Position numbers and translations under genes: made by a program | Assembly: GCA_903901875.1 (NCBI GenBank) | Contig: CAIUSO010000117.1 | Span: 1 to 64,000, forward strand | DNA from: an uncultured Geobacteraceae bacterium | GTDB lineage: Bacteria; Desulfobacterota; Desulfuromonadia; Geobacterales; Pseudopelobacteraceae | Reading direction: 5' to 3' | DNA length: 64,000 nt | Part shown: in pieces, positions 20,672 to 29,036 of the stretch | Position numbering within the stretch: position 1 is the stretch's first letter | Layout of the letters: each line of letters opens with the position of its first letter | The notes under the pieces: generated by a model | Told to the model about the DNA's origin: nothing | The model's database searches: none | The model's input: only the letters and a program-made list of their open reading frames with translations

Positions 20672-21174
20672 CGTTTATCCTCCCCGGCTTTGCGTGCCTT
20701 GCGCTGGAAAATTTCACGCTTGAGCGGTGAAAGGTGATCAACAAACAGCACCCCCTCCAGATGGTCTATCTCATGTTGGAAGGCGATGGCCAGCAGTCCT
20801 TCAGCTTCCCATATGCGTTCCGCTCCGGTGGGATCCAGGGCCTTCACCGTCACACGGGCATGGCGCTTGACGTTGGCGGCATAGGAGGGTACGGACAGGC
20901 ACCCTTCTTCTTCAAAGGCATCACCTTCCGCGTCGGTTATAACCGGGTTGATGGCAACAATCAGTTCGGGGGGCTCGTTTTTTCCGGCGATGTCAATAAC
21001 AATGACCGCCTGGTGTACCCCTATCTGGGGCGCTGCAAGACCGATCCCCGGTGCGTCGTACATGGTCTCGGCCATGTCCGCTGCCAGTTCACGGATCGCA
21101 TCCGTGATCATCGGGACGTGTGCGGATTTTTTCTTGAGCTCAGGATTCGGGTAGGTAAGAATGGTTCGAATCAT
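20668..21174 (-). CDS. def: peptide deformylase
   Basis: 168 residues. All three signature motifs of this metalloenzyme are present: GIGLAAPQ, EGCLS (metal-binding Cys) and QHEIDHLEG (two metal-binding His and the catalytic Glu). It removes the N-formyl group from nascent proteins. It is first in the def-fmt-DUF116 operon. AGGA lies about 11 nt before the ATG, with a strong hairpin just before that site. Confidence 0.96.
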   Translation of the reverse strand: MIRTILTYPNPELKKKSAHVPMITDAIRELAADMAETMYDAPGIGLAAPQIGVHQAVIVIDIAGKNEPPELIVAINPVITDAEGDAFEEEGCLSVPSYAANVKRHARVTVKALDPTGAERIWEAEGLLAIAFQHEIDHLEGVLFVDHLSPLKREIFQRKARKAGEDKR

Positions 21175-21192
21175 AGGGTAGTATGTCCTTTA

Positions 21193-21221
21193 GGAGGCTG
21201 GCAATATTATTGCCAGCCTCC
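21193..21221 (-). promoter_or_regulatory. leader hairpin next to the def ribosome-binding site
   Basis: A 14-bp perfect inverted repeat (GGAGGCTGGCAATA and its complement) separated by 1 nt, so in RNA about 12 bp with a small loop. On the minus strand it sits directly before AAAGGACAT, the def Shine-Dalgarno region, and downstream of the candidate def promoter. It has no clear T-tract on that side. On the plus strand it is followed by TTATT. It could be an attenuator, an mRNA-stabilising hairpin, or a protein-binding site. Confidence 0.5.
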
Positions 21222-21243
21222 TTATTGCGAGTTTAAGCTCACA

Positions 21244-21272
21244 ATGATACTATCTCGCCATGATAAAATCAA
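21244..21272 (-). promoter_or_regulatory. candidate sigma70 promoter of the def-fmt operon
   Basis: Minus-strand TTGATT and TATCAT with a 17-nt spacer. Transcription would begin near 21237 and include the hairpin at 21193-21221 in the leader. Judged by eye. Confidence 0.4.
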
Positions 21273-21306
21273 TTTTCATCTTCATCCAGAAGAGCCGAGG
21301 TGGCAG

Positions 21307-21525
21307 ATGACCGATTCGATTGTGGGAGTATCAGGGACGCAAGGGGTTACATCGGGTGGCGGTCAGGGGGGTGGGAATCATACTCCGACCGGAGGAAAAC
21401 GGAAGCAGGCCCCCGCGGAGCCGGTCTCCGATCTGGTTGAAATCTCATGTGAAGCTCGGGAGCAGTTGGGGGGAAAGAAAGAAAAAAAGGGCATATTTGA
21501 CTTCATCGGGGAACTACTGGGGTGA
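21307..21525 (+). CDS. small Gly/Lys-rich hypothetical protein
   Basis: 72 residues, starting MTDSIVGVSG, with GAGG 6 nt before the ATG. The first half is a Gly/Gln-rich low-complexity stretch, then a basic segment (GGKRKQ), then a more ordered C-terminus (LVEISCEAREQLGG ... KKGIFDFIGELLG). The VEISxEAR phrase recalls a motif common in FlgM-like anti-sigma factors, but the rest does not support that call. I do not recognise the family. It is divergent from def and convergent with the HDOD gene, ending 14 nt from it. Confidence 0.55.
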   Translation: MTDSIVGVSGTQGVTSGGGQGGGNHTPTGGKRKQAPAEPVSDLVEISCEAREQLGGKKEKKGIFDFIGELLG

Positions 21526-21539
21526 GCCGTACGGAAAAC

Positions 21540-22388
21540 TTAGCTGAATGTCCCCTTGTCCTTTTCGTAGGTTTCCATAAATTCCTGAAGAAGTCTTTCC
21601 AGGCAGGGTCCGCTCAAGCCAAGTTGCTGGGCCGGTGCGCTCAGCAGAAGGTCCATCTCCACATCAGCCTCCCGAAAACCGATGCCGCTCCGGTGGCAAA
21701 ACAGGTCGGCAAGGCTGACAATACGGGTGAGAGTCATCTGATAAGGATCCTCATCCTCGGTGCGGGGAAGGGTATGGTGATCCAGTACCGTCTGGTAAAG
21801 CAGTTCGGGGAAGTTCCATTTTTTTATTACCAGCCCGCCAACTTCAGAGTGGGTGTAGGGAAACACCTGCCGTTCGGCCTCTTCAAAGCGAATTCCGCTA
21901 TTGTAACAGCTTTGCATGACTTGCTGAAACTGCTGCTTGTTGACGGCATTCATGATTATTTTTCCGATATCGTGGAAAAGCCCTCCGAGAAACGCTTCTT
22001 CAAAACTTACCTGTCGAACTTCCTTGGCAATAAGGCGTGCAGCCAGAGCTGCGCCGAAGGAGTGTTCCCAGAGCATTTTTTCGGTTAGACCGTACGGATG
22101 GTATACCTGCTTGACTGACGCGGCAACCACGAGACTCTTCAGGGTTGACATGCCAAGCACCACAATGGCGTGGGAGAGAGTCTGAATTTGACGTTGACAG
22201 CCGTAGAACGAGGAATTGGATATCTTGAGAACTCGGGCAGCCACTGCCGGATCTGAGGCCACCACCCTGGCCAGTTGCTCGGCAGAAGCATTTTCACTCT
22301 CGATAAGCTGCATGACCTTTATGGCAACTGTCGGTATGGTAGGCAGGTCGCTTGCCGACATGATAATTAATTCAAGTTCTCTGTTCAT
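21540..22388 (-). CDS. HDOD-domain signalling protein
   Basis: About 282 residues, nearly all one HDOD domain: LPTIPTVAIKVMQL near the N-terminus, the helical VVASDPAVAARVLKISNSSFYG segment, and an HD-like HDIGKI core near residue 140. HDOD proteins bind signals or partners in regulation; many lack HD phosphohydrolase activity. The ATG at 22388 (MNRELEL) is preferred, with AGGG just upstream; a TTG at 22415 would add nine residues. It is a single gene, leftward, divergent from the TPR gene. Confidence 0.88.
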   Translation of the reverse strand: MNRELELIIMSASDLPTIPTVAIKVMQLIESENASAEQLARVVASDPAVAARVLKISNSSFYGCQRQIQTLSHAIVVLGMSTLKSLVVAASVKQVYHPYGLTEKMLWEHSFGAALAARLIAKEVRQVSFEEAFLGGLFHDIGKIIMNAVNKQQFQQVMQSCYNSGIRFEEAERQVFPYTHSEVGGLVIKKWNFPELLYQTVLDHHTLPRTEDEDPYQMTLTRIVSLADLFCHRSGIGFREADVEMDLLLSAPAQQLGLSGPCLERLLQEFMETYEKDKGTFS

Positions 22389-22493
22389 GGTCCCTGAGGT
22401 CACCTTTCGGAGCAAAAAACGTGGAGTATCAATAGTAATTTTTGCCTATTATCCACGTACTGATGCCAATAATCAAGCACTTACCCTAAATTA

Positions 22494-22522
22494 TTGAAAT
22501 ATTGTGAGATGACGTGTATAAT
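22494..22522 (+). promoter_or_regulatory. sigma70 promoter for the TPR gene
   Basis: TTGAAA, a 17-nt spacer and a perfect TATAAT box, 38 nt before the ATG of the TPR gene. This is the best housekeeping-type promoter I see in the window. Confidence 0.6.
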
Positions 22523-22560
22523 GCCGCCGCACTACCACTGAGGTCAAGGAAACATCTCTT

Positions 22561-24444
22561 ATGAAAAACATTCAGTCATATCTGATGCTCGCCAGTGCGG
22601 CACTGTTTTTAACCGGCTTTAGCTGGGGTTTTCCATCGGACCCCTGCAATGAGGCTCTCGAAACTGCCGACAAGCTGAGTACCTATAATGATGAAGTACG
22701 TATGCGTCAGGCGGAGGCAAAAATCACCACCCAGTGCCCGGATGGTGCCGCTGCCCATTTTGTTACGGCCCTTCAGCAGGAACGGGTTGGTAATGTTGAT
22801 ACGGCCATTGAGGAATATCAAAGGGCACTGAAGCTGGCCCCCTCCTTTGCCCGTGCCAGTGGAAATCTCGGCCTCCTCTATGCCAGAAAGGGGATGAACG
22901 ATGAGGCGTCGGTTGAGCTGACAAAATCTCTTTCTTCAGTACATGAGCCGGTGTACCATAAGGTACTTGCCCAGGTTCTTGCGACTCAACGAGTGTACTC
23001 CCTTGCACTCTATCATTTTGGTGAAGCGGCCCCCGGACTTCCCCGCGATGCTGCCATTCCGGTCGGTCAGGCAGAAATTTACGCTGCGACCGGCCGTCCT
23101 GAAAAGGCTCTGGAAGAATATAACCGGGCACTGACCATTGACCCCGGCTCCGCACAGGCATACATGGGCATTAGCAGCATCAACCTGAAACAGGGGAAAA
23201 TTGATGCGGCACTGGAAAGCCTCAAAAAGGCTGAGCAGGTGGCACCACAGGATCGACCGCTTCACCTGATGCTGGCCGATGTTTACGAAAAAAAGGGTGA
23301 TTCCAAGATGGCTGCGTACCATGCGCTCCTGGGGGGAAAACCCCGGGTGGTGCAGGAAACGCCAAAATCACCAGCTGAGACGGCACCGGCGGCACCTGCC
23401 CAACCGGAGTTAAGCGGCGTAGATAAAGAGATCTCCCTTCTTAAGAACATGATGAAAGAGCATCCGGAAGATACGGAAGCCTATGAAAAGCTTGGTCACA
23501 TCTATCGGCTGGCCGGCAGGGATGGGGACGCCTTGGAGGCGTATCGGGAAGCGGCCCACCGCAATAGTGCCAATAGTGATGTCTACCTCAATCTTGGAAT
23601 CCTCTATGAAAAGAAGTCTCAGCTTGATGAGGCGGTCGTTGCCTACAAACGTGCGGTAAAGGCAAATCCGGCCAGCTCAGAAGCCCATCTGCGACTGGGC
23701 GACATCCGCTTCTCCCGTGGCCTGTATCAGGAGGCGGTGGAACAGTATTCGGAGTTTCTCAAACTCCGGCCCGAGAGTCCCGACATACATCTTAAGCTGG
23801 CACGGATTTTCGCCAAGAGCAAGGAAACCGGCCTGGCCCTTTCTTCTTATAATTCGGTACTTGCCTACAGTCCACACGATGGTGATGCCAATCGTGAGAT
23901 TGCTGCCCTCTACGCTCAGAAAGGGGATAATGACAAGGCGATTAGCCATTATCGGAAGGCCCTTGCGGTTAAAAAGGATGATAGCGAGGCCCGGACGGCA
24001 CTCATATCGGTGTACGTAAAGAACAAACAGTACGATGAAATTACCCAGCTGCTGAAAGAGGCCGTTGAGTTGAATCCCGATGATCCGGTCAATCATTACA
24101 AGCTTGGCCTGATGTATGACTTCAAAAAAGAGTATGATAATGCCATTGCAACCTACAAGAGGGCCATTGAGCTGAAACCGGACAATGCCCGCGCCTTGAA
24201 TGCCCTGGGGCGGCTGTATATGAAAACGGGACGTCTCAGTGAGGCGAAGGCTACCCTTGAAGCGGCGAAAAAAGCGGATCCCACCATGGAGGAAACCGCC
24301 GTGTTGCTGAACAACATTCGTGATGAATTCAACCCGGAACCGCGTAAAATCACCAAAGGGAAGAAAGGTAAGGGGAAAAAATCGAAAAAAAGTACGAAGA
24401 AATCCAAAAACAAGAAAACTGGCAAATCAACAAAAAAACGCTGA
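22561..24444 (+). CDS. exported tetratricopeptide-repeat protein with Lys-rich tail
   Basis: 627 residues. It has an N-terminal signal-like segment (MKNIQSYLMLASAALFLTG), then two blocks of TPR helices separated by a Pro/Ala-rich linker (about 264-284, SPAETAPAAPAQPE). At least nine 34-residue repeats are visible, several with the canonical AxxxLGxLY and YxxAxxxYxxALxLxP patterns. The last 30 residues are almost all Lys, Ser, Thr and Gly. TPR domains are protein-docking scaffolds; the partner is unknown. If the protein is periplasmic, the tail could bind acidic envelope polymers or peptidoglycan, which is an inference. AAGGA lies 9 nt before the ATG. Confidence 0.88.
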   Translation: MKNIQSYLMLASAALFLTGFSWGFPSDPCNEALETADKLSTYNDEVRMRQAEAKITTQCPDGAAAHFVTALQQERVGNVDTAIEEYQRALKLAPSFARASGNLGLLYARKGMNDEASVELTKSLSSVHEPVYHKVLAQVLATQRVYSLALYHFGEAAPGLPRDAAIPVGQAEIYAATGRPEKALEEYNRALTIDPGSAQAYMGISSINLKQGKIDAALESLKKAEQVAPQDRPLHLMLADVYEKKGDSKMAAYHALLGGKPRVVQETPKSPAETAPAAPAQPELSGVDKEISLLKNMMKEHPEDTEAYEKLGHIYRLAGRDGDALEAYREAAHRNSANSDVYLNLGILYEKKSQLDEAVVAYKRAVKANPASSEAHLRLGDIRFSRGLYQEAVEQYSEFLKLRPESPDIHLKLARIFAKSKETGLALSSYNSVLAYSPHDGDANREIAALYAQKGDNDKAISHYRKALAVKKDDSEARTALISVYVKNKQYDEITQLLKEAVELNPDDPVNHYKLGLMYDFKKEYDNAIATYKRAIELKPDNARALNALGRLYMKTGRLSEAKATLEAAKKADPTMEETAVLLNNIRDEFNPEPRKITKGKKGKGKKSKKSTKKSKNKKTGKSTKKR

Positions 24445-24511
24445 TCCGGCTTGGCCGGTTATGGCTTATTGACTTTTTCCAACATCCATGCATTCGGCGA
24501 CTGGAAATATT

Positions 24512-27500
24512 ATGAAAGATCCGAGCGGCACAGATTCATATTTTCCCCACGAGATTCAAATTTCCTCCCACCATTGGCGGTCCCTCAGATTGGGACCGCT
24601 TTCGAACAGCATCAAGGAACGGGGTATTCCCCAGATACAGTTTTTCCGGCAGTTGGCCCTGAAGCTGAACAACAGTCGTGCCGCCGGTTCGCCGACTGTT
24701 CACGCCGGCGAACTTAATCTGTACGCCACCCTCCAACGGGCTTTACGGTTTCTCATCAATGGTGTAGCCCATGCCGGTGACTCCTCTCTGTTGATCCATG
24801 CCGTGCGGAACGCCGGAATCGATCCGTCGGGGAGCGCACTGCGCAGCACCGCCCACCGTTTCGTGGAACTGTTCCCCCCCGGCCTGGTACTGACAAAGCA
24901 GACTCCCGTTGAACAGTGGGTGGCTGAAAGCATGCAAAGCCGGGTTCGTACCCACCAACTGCTTCAGGAAATGCTGCTTCTCCGTCTGGCGGCAGACAAC
25001 CCTGCCATTGACAGCTTCCGGGAACTGGTTGACGATCGGGATCTGGTTACCACCACCTCCTATGAAAATATTACCCGCGCCTTTGAACGGGCCTTGAAGG
25101 ATGGGCCACTCCTTGCGGATAAAGGGTGTACGCTGCTGGAAGCCCTCATGGCGGCAATTGTAGCTTCTCCTGCATCCCTCGCCGGCCAGGTCGCCTATCT
25201 TCGGCTGCAGTGGCAGGATATTCTGCCGGTTGAAATCCTCCACGATGTGGAGACAGCCCTCGATATTTTACATGAGGAACAGCGGGAGCGGGGAGGAGGC
25301 GGCGGAGACGGTGGACCTGCCCCGGTTCTTGAGTTCGGTCATGCCGCAGCCGCATCCGGTGGTACCCCAGCTTTTGGCGACACGGGCGGAGTTTTTCACG
25401 GTTTTGATTATCCGGCATATGAACAGTTTTCACCTGACGCCGGCTGGATGGCCCACGTGGTATTGATGGCCAAGATGGTGTATGTCTGGCTTGACCAGTT
25501 GAGTCGTTCCTACGGCTACCCGATCACCGGTCTTGACCAGATACCGGATGCCGAACTGGACCGACTGGCCAACGCCGGAATTTCGGGGCTCTGGTTGATC
25601 GGGCTCTGGGAACGCTCTCCTGCGTCACAACGCATTAAACAGATCTGTGGCAATCCGGAAGCCATTGCCTCTGCCTATTCCCTCTATGATTATGAAGTTG
25701 CTGCCGACATCGGTGGCTGGGAAGCCCTGGCAAATCTCCGTGAACGGGCCGGTCGCCGCGGTATCCGGCTGGCCAGTGATATGGTGCCCAATCATACCGG
25801 CATCTATTCCCGGTGGATTTTGCAGCATCCCGACTGGTTCGTTCAGACCGATTATCCTCCGTTCCCGACCTACCAGTTCACCGGAGAAAATCTCTCTTCC
25901 GACCCGGATGTCTCCCTCCAGGTTGAGGATGGCTACTGGAACAAGAGCGATGCCGCCGTGGTCTTCAAACATTATGATCGGAGAGATGGCCGGACCCGCT
26001 ATATCTACCACGGTAATGACGGTACCAGTATCCCCTGGAATGATACGGCACAGCTTAACTATCTGCTCCCCGAGCTGCGGGAGGCGGTCATTCAGACCAT
26101 CCTCCATGTGGCCCGTAATTTCCCGATCATTCGCTTTGATGCAGCCATGACCCTGGCAAAAAAACATTATCAGCGGCTCTGGTTTCCGCTACGTGGTCTG
26201 GGGGGAGGAATTCCGTCCCGGGCGGAACATGGCATGGGCAAGGAAGAGTTTGATGCCGTATTCCCCCAGGAATTCTGGAGGGAGGTCGTTGACCGGGTTG
26301 CAGCCGAGGCCCCCGGCACCCTGCTGCTGGCGGAAGCATTCTGGATGATGGAGGGGTATTTTGTCAGGACCCTTGGCATGCATCGTGTCTATAACAGTGC
26401 CTTCATGAATATGCTGAAGAACGAGGAAAATGCCAAGTACCGGAAGACCATTGGCAATGTCCTTGAATTCAATCATGAAATTCTGAAACGATTTGTCAAT
26501 TTCATGAACAATCCCGATGAAAAGACGGCGGTTGCCCAGTTCGGTTCCCAGGGAAAGTATTTCGGTGCCTGTGTGCTGCTCTCCACCATGCCCGGCCTGC
26601 CGATGTTTGGTCATGGTCAGATTGAGGGGTATCACGAAAAATATGGCATGGAATACAAACGTGCCTATTGGGACGAACAGGTTGACGAGGGGCTCGTGCG
26701 TGGCCATGAAATGTGGATTTTCCCCCTGTTGCGCCGCCGCTGGCTCTTCTCCGGCTCTGAAAACTTTGTACTCTACGATTTTCACGCATCCGGTGAAATT
26801 GACGAAAACGTTTTTGCGTACTCCAACAGGGTTGGTGAACAGCGAGCCCTGATTCTCTATCACAACTGCCACAGTGTCACCTCCGGCTGGATTCGGGAAT
26901 CGGTTCCCTATCTGCTGTCCGGGGAACCGGAAGGGGGCGTGTTGGCCCGGACCACCCTTTCCGATGCCCTGTCAGCTCCGAAGGGGGAGAAAGGTTACCT
27001 GGCGTTCCGCGATCATACGGAGGGGCTTGAGTATCTTCGCTCAACGGCAGAGCTGCGTGAACAGGGGCTCTATGCCGAGTTGAAAGAATATCAGTTCCAT
27101 GTATTTATGGATTTCAGGGAGATTAGTGAGGATCCGGACGGTTCCTGGGGAGTGCTCCATGGTCACCTGCACGGGACCGGCGTTCCTTCCCTGGATGATG
27201 AACGGAAACAGGTGCGTTACCCCGAAATGAACGGTCTGTTGCGGACCCTTCTTGAAACGGGCCCCCGTGATGCGCTTCATGGCGGGGAAAGCATTGCTGA
27301 TACGGCCGGCTTATTCTTCGAACTGGCCGAAGCGGAGAGAGTGCGTGGCACTTGTCCCGTGAAGCCACGGAGTGCGGCGGCACGGAAAAAACAGCTGAAT
27401 TTGTTTCTCCATTCTGTCGAAGAGAGAGATGGTCGCCGCAGGCTCTGTTCAGAGCTGAAAACGACTTCTTCCGATGCCCGCAGGTACCAGCAGAGACTTG

Positions 27501-28063
27501 AGGCAGGTCTCTTTGGAGCGGGGGGAGATATGATCTCACTTGTCTGGCTGCTGTTGCGTGATACGTCACTGGATCACGTTGAATACGGACTTGACCATAC
27601 CCTGCTTACCCAGCTCCGTGGCGGCGATGGAGGAGAATGGGGAACAGAGACGGTGGAGCTGCTTTCAGCTCTGCTGGCTTGGTGGCGCCAGGCCGGAAGA
27701 ATAGCTGGCGAGCCGCTATTGGGGCAGATCCAGAGAATCTTTGACCTTGACGCATGCCGGACCTTTCTACGGTACCATCGGAGCGAGGGGATAGAATGGT
27801 TTAACAAAGAACGTTTTGAGGAACTCTGCAGCTGGGTGTCACAATTGATCGCAGTGGAAGAGGGTACGGCTCCCTTTTCCCCCCGTATGGCAGCCGCCCG
27901 TCTGGGAGCAGCTGAACGGTCACTGGCTCTGGTGATCAAACAGGGGGGTGATGTGGGGTACCGCAGTCGTCTCTTTATGGAACTGCCGATGCCGGGCCGC
28001 AGTGCCGGGCCATCAGAGCAAAAAAAACGAAGTGCAAAGCCGAAGGGGCTGCCGTCCCGGTAA
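24512..28063 (+). CDS. large GH13 (alpha-amylase family) protein
   Basis: About 1,183 residues. The central part (roughly 330-800) is a GH13 barrel: region I DMVPNHTG (about 422), region II IIRFDAAMT with the nucleophile Asp (about 540), region III LLAEAFWM with the acid/base Glu (about 606). The usual region IV HD pair is replaced by MNNPDEKTA, so the transition-state Asp is present but His is not. The N-terminal 330 residues (helical, with a Gly-rich linker GGGGGDGG) and the C-terminal 380 residues match nothing I know. No signal peptide, so it is likely cytoplasmic and probably acts on glycogen- or maltodextrin-like alpha-glucans. ATG 24488 lacks a ribosome site; 24512 is preferred but also weak. 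Confidence 0.82.
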   Translation: MKDPSGTDSYFPHEIQISSHHWRSLRLGPLSNSIKERGIPQIQFFRQLALKLNNSRAAGSPTVHAGELNLYATLQRALRFLINGVAHAGDSSLLIHAVRNAGIDPSGSALRSTAHRFVELFPPGLVLTKQTPVEQWVAESMQSRVRTHQLLQEMLLLRLAADNPAIDSFRELVDDRDLVTTTSYENITRAFERALKDGPLLADKGCTLLEALMAAIVASPASLAGQVAYLRLQWQDILPVEILHDVETALDILHEEQRERGGGGGDGGPAPVLEFGHAAAASGGTPAFGDTGGVFHGFDYPAYEQFSPDAGWMAHVVLMAKMVYVWLDQLSRSYGYPITGLDQIPDAELDRLANAGISGLWLIGLWERSPASQRIKQICGNPEAIASAYSLYDYEVAADIGGWEALANLRERAGRRGIRLASDMVPNHTGIYSRWILQHPDWFVQTDYPPFPTYQFTGENLSSDPDVSLQVEDGYWNKSDAAVVFKHYDRRDGRTRYIYHGNDGTSIPWNDTAQLNYLLPELREAVIQTILHVARNFPIIRFDAAMTLAKKHYQRLWFPLRGLGGGIPSRAEHGMGKEEFDAVFPQEFWREVVDRVAAEAPGTLLLAEAFWMMEGYFVRTLGMHRVYNSAFMNMLKNEENAKYRKTIGNVLEFNHEILKRFVNFMNNPDEKTAVAQFGSQGKYFGACVLLSTMPGLPMFGHGQIEGYHEKYGMEYKRAYWDEQVDEGLVRGHEMWIFPLLRRRWLFSGSENFVLYDFHASGEIDENVFAYSNRVGEQRALILYHNCHSVTSGWIRESVPYLLSGEPEGGVLARTTLSDALSAPKGEKGYLAFRDHTEGLEYLRSTAELREQGLYAELKEYQFHVFMDFREISEDPDGSWGVLHGHLHGTGVPSLDDERKQVRYPEMNGLLRTLLETGPRDALHGGESIADTAGLFFELAEAERVRGTCPVKPRSAAARKKQLNLFLHSVEERDGRRRLCSELKTTSSDARRYQQRLEAGLFGAGGDMISLVWLLLRDTSLDHVEYGLDHTLLTQLRGGDGGEWGTETVELLSALLAWWRQAGRIAGEPLLGQIQRIFDLDACRTFLRYHRSEGIEWFNKERFEELCSWVSQLIAVEEGTAPFSPRMAAARLGAAERSLALVIKQGGDVGYRSRLFMELPMPGRSAGPSEQKKRSAKPKGLPSR

Positions 28064-28075
28064 CGGGACAGCCCC
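28045..28075 (+). other. GC-rich hairpin over the GH13 stop codon
   Basis: GGGGCTG and TCCCG pair with CGGGA and CAGCCCC, leaving a 3-nt bulge; the stop codon lies in the loop. There is no T-tract. It may stabilise or partially terminate the mRNA ahead of the solute-binding protein gene 30 nt later. Confidence 0.35.
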
Positions 28076-28105
28076 ATACATGTATTCAACCAGGAGGATT
28101 AACAG

Positions 28106-28987
28106 ATGAAAAGATGGCTTACCGCAACAGCAGCATTTCTGGCACTGGTTGCCATGACGGTCGCAGCGGGGGCGGGTGACCTTGCCGACGTCAAATCACG
28201 GGGGGTGTTACGTCATATTGGGCTCCCCTACGCAAACTTTAACACCGGTTCCGGCGATGGCATGGAGGCCGAACTGACCCGGCTTTTTGCCAAATCACTT
28301 GGCGTCAGCTATGAGTTTGTTCAAAGCGATTGGGGGCCCCTCGTTCAGGATTTGATCGGCAAAAAGGTAAAAGTTACCAACGGCAAGACCGAACTGCTGG
28401 AAGATGCGCCGGTGAAGGGGGATATCATCGCCAACGGATTTACCATTATCCCGTGGCGTCAGCAGGTTGTTAACTTTTCCACCCCGACGTTCCCTAACCA
28501 GATCTGGCTGGTGGCACGGTCGGATTCCCCGGTCAAGCCGATCAAGCCAACCAAGAACATTGAGAAGGACATCGCGCTGACCAAGGCACTCATGAAGGGG
28601 CGTACCGTGCTTACGGCGGAGAAAACCTGTCTCGATCCGGTGCTGTATAATCTTTCAGCCACCGGTGCCACCATAATCAATTTTACGGGCAAGCTGAATG
28701 AGATTGCGCCGGCCATGCTGAACAAAGAAGCCGAGATGACCATTCTGGACGTTCCCGATGCTCTGGTGGCCCTGGATAAGTGGAAAGGGCAGATAAAAAT
28801 TCTTGGGCCGGTTTCTGCCAAGCAGCAGATGGCAGCAGGATTTTCCAAGGACTCTCCCCAACTGCTGACGGCCTATAACACGTTCATCAAAAAGGCCCAG
28901 TCCGATGGCACCTATCTGAAGCTTATCAAAAAATATTATCCAACGGCAAAAACCTATTTCCCCGAGTTTTTCAAAGGGATGAAATAG
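28106..28987 (+). CDS. periplasmic solute-binding protein, family 3
   Basis: 293 residues with a cleavable signal peptide ([24 protein letters not shown]) and the two-lobed type of fold used by amino-acid-binding proteins: [13 protein letters not shown], a [16 protein letters not shown] segment, and a C-terminal [14 protein letters not shown] repeat-like end. AGGAGG stands 7 nt before the ATG. No ABC permease or ATPase is adjacent. It is followed by a strong terminator and then a membrane-bound hybrid kinase, so it could serve as a sensor input or as an orphan receptor; both are inferences. Confidence 0.85.
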   Translation: MKRWLTATAAFLALVAMTVAAGAGDLADVKSRGVLRHIGLPYANFNTGSGDGMEAELTRLFAKSLGVSYEFVQSDWGPLVQDLIGKKVKVTNGKTELLEDAPVKGDIIANGFTIIPWRQQVVNFSTPTFPNQIWLVARSDSPVKPIKPTKNIEKDIALTKALMKGRTVLTAEKTCLDPVLYNLSATGATIINFTGKLNEIAPAMLNKEAEMTILDVPDALVALDKWKGQIKILGPVSAKQQMAAGFSKDSPQLLTAYNTFIKKAQSDGTYLKLIKKYYPTAKTYFPEFFKGMK

Positions 28988-28996
28988 ACCGATATG

Positions 28997-29029
28997 CCGG
29001 GGAGCTGACAGTCAGTTCCCCGGTTTTTT
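28997..29029 (+). terminator. rho-independent terminator after the solute-binding protein gene
   Basis: 13-bp stem CCGGGGAGCTGAC / GTCAGTTCCCCGG with one G-T pairing, 1-nt formal spacer, then TTTTTT. It ends 7 nt before the start of the next gene. Confidence 0.85.
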
Positions 29030-29036
29030 GTATCCT

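Noticed and set aside
21230-21268. sigma28-like boxes before the 72-residue gene
   Set aside because: A TTAAGCTC and a GCCATGAT are present but separated by about 16 nt instead of 11.
20734-21306. Plus-strand open frame covering the antisense of def and joining the small gene at 21307
   Set aside because: def is certain from its three motifs. Only the last 72 codons, which have their own ribosome site, are kept as a gene.
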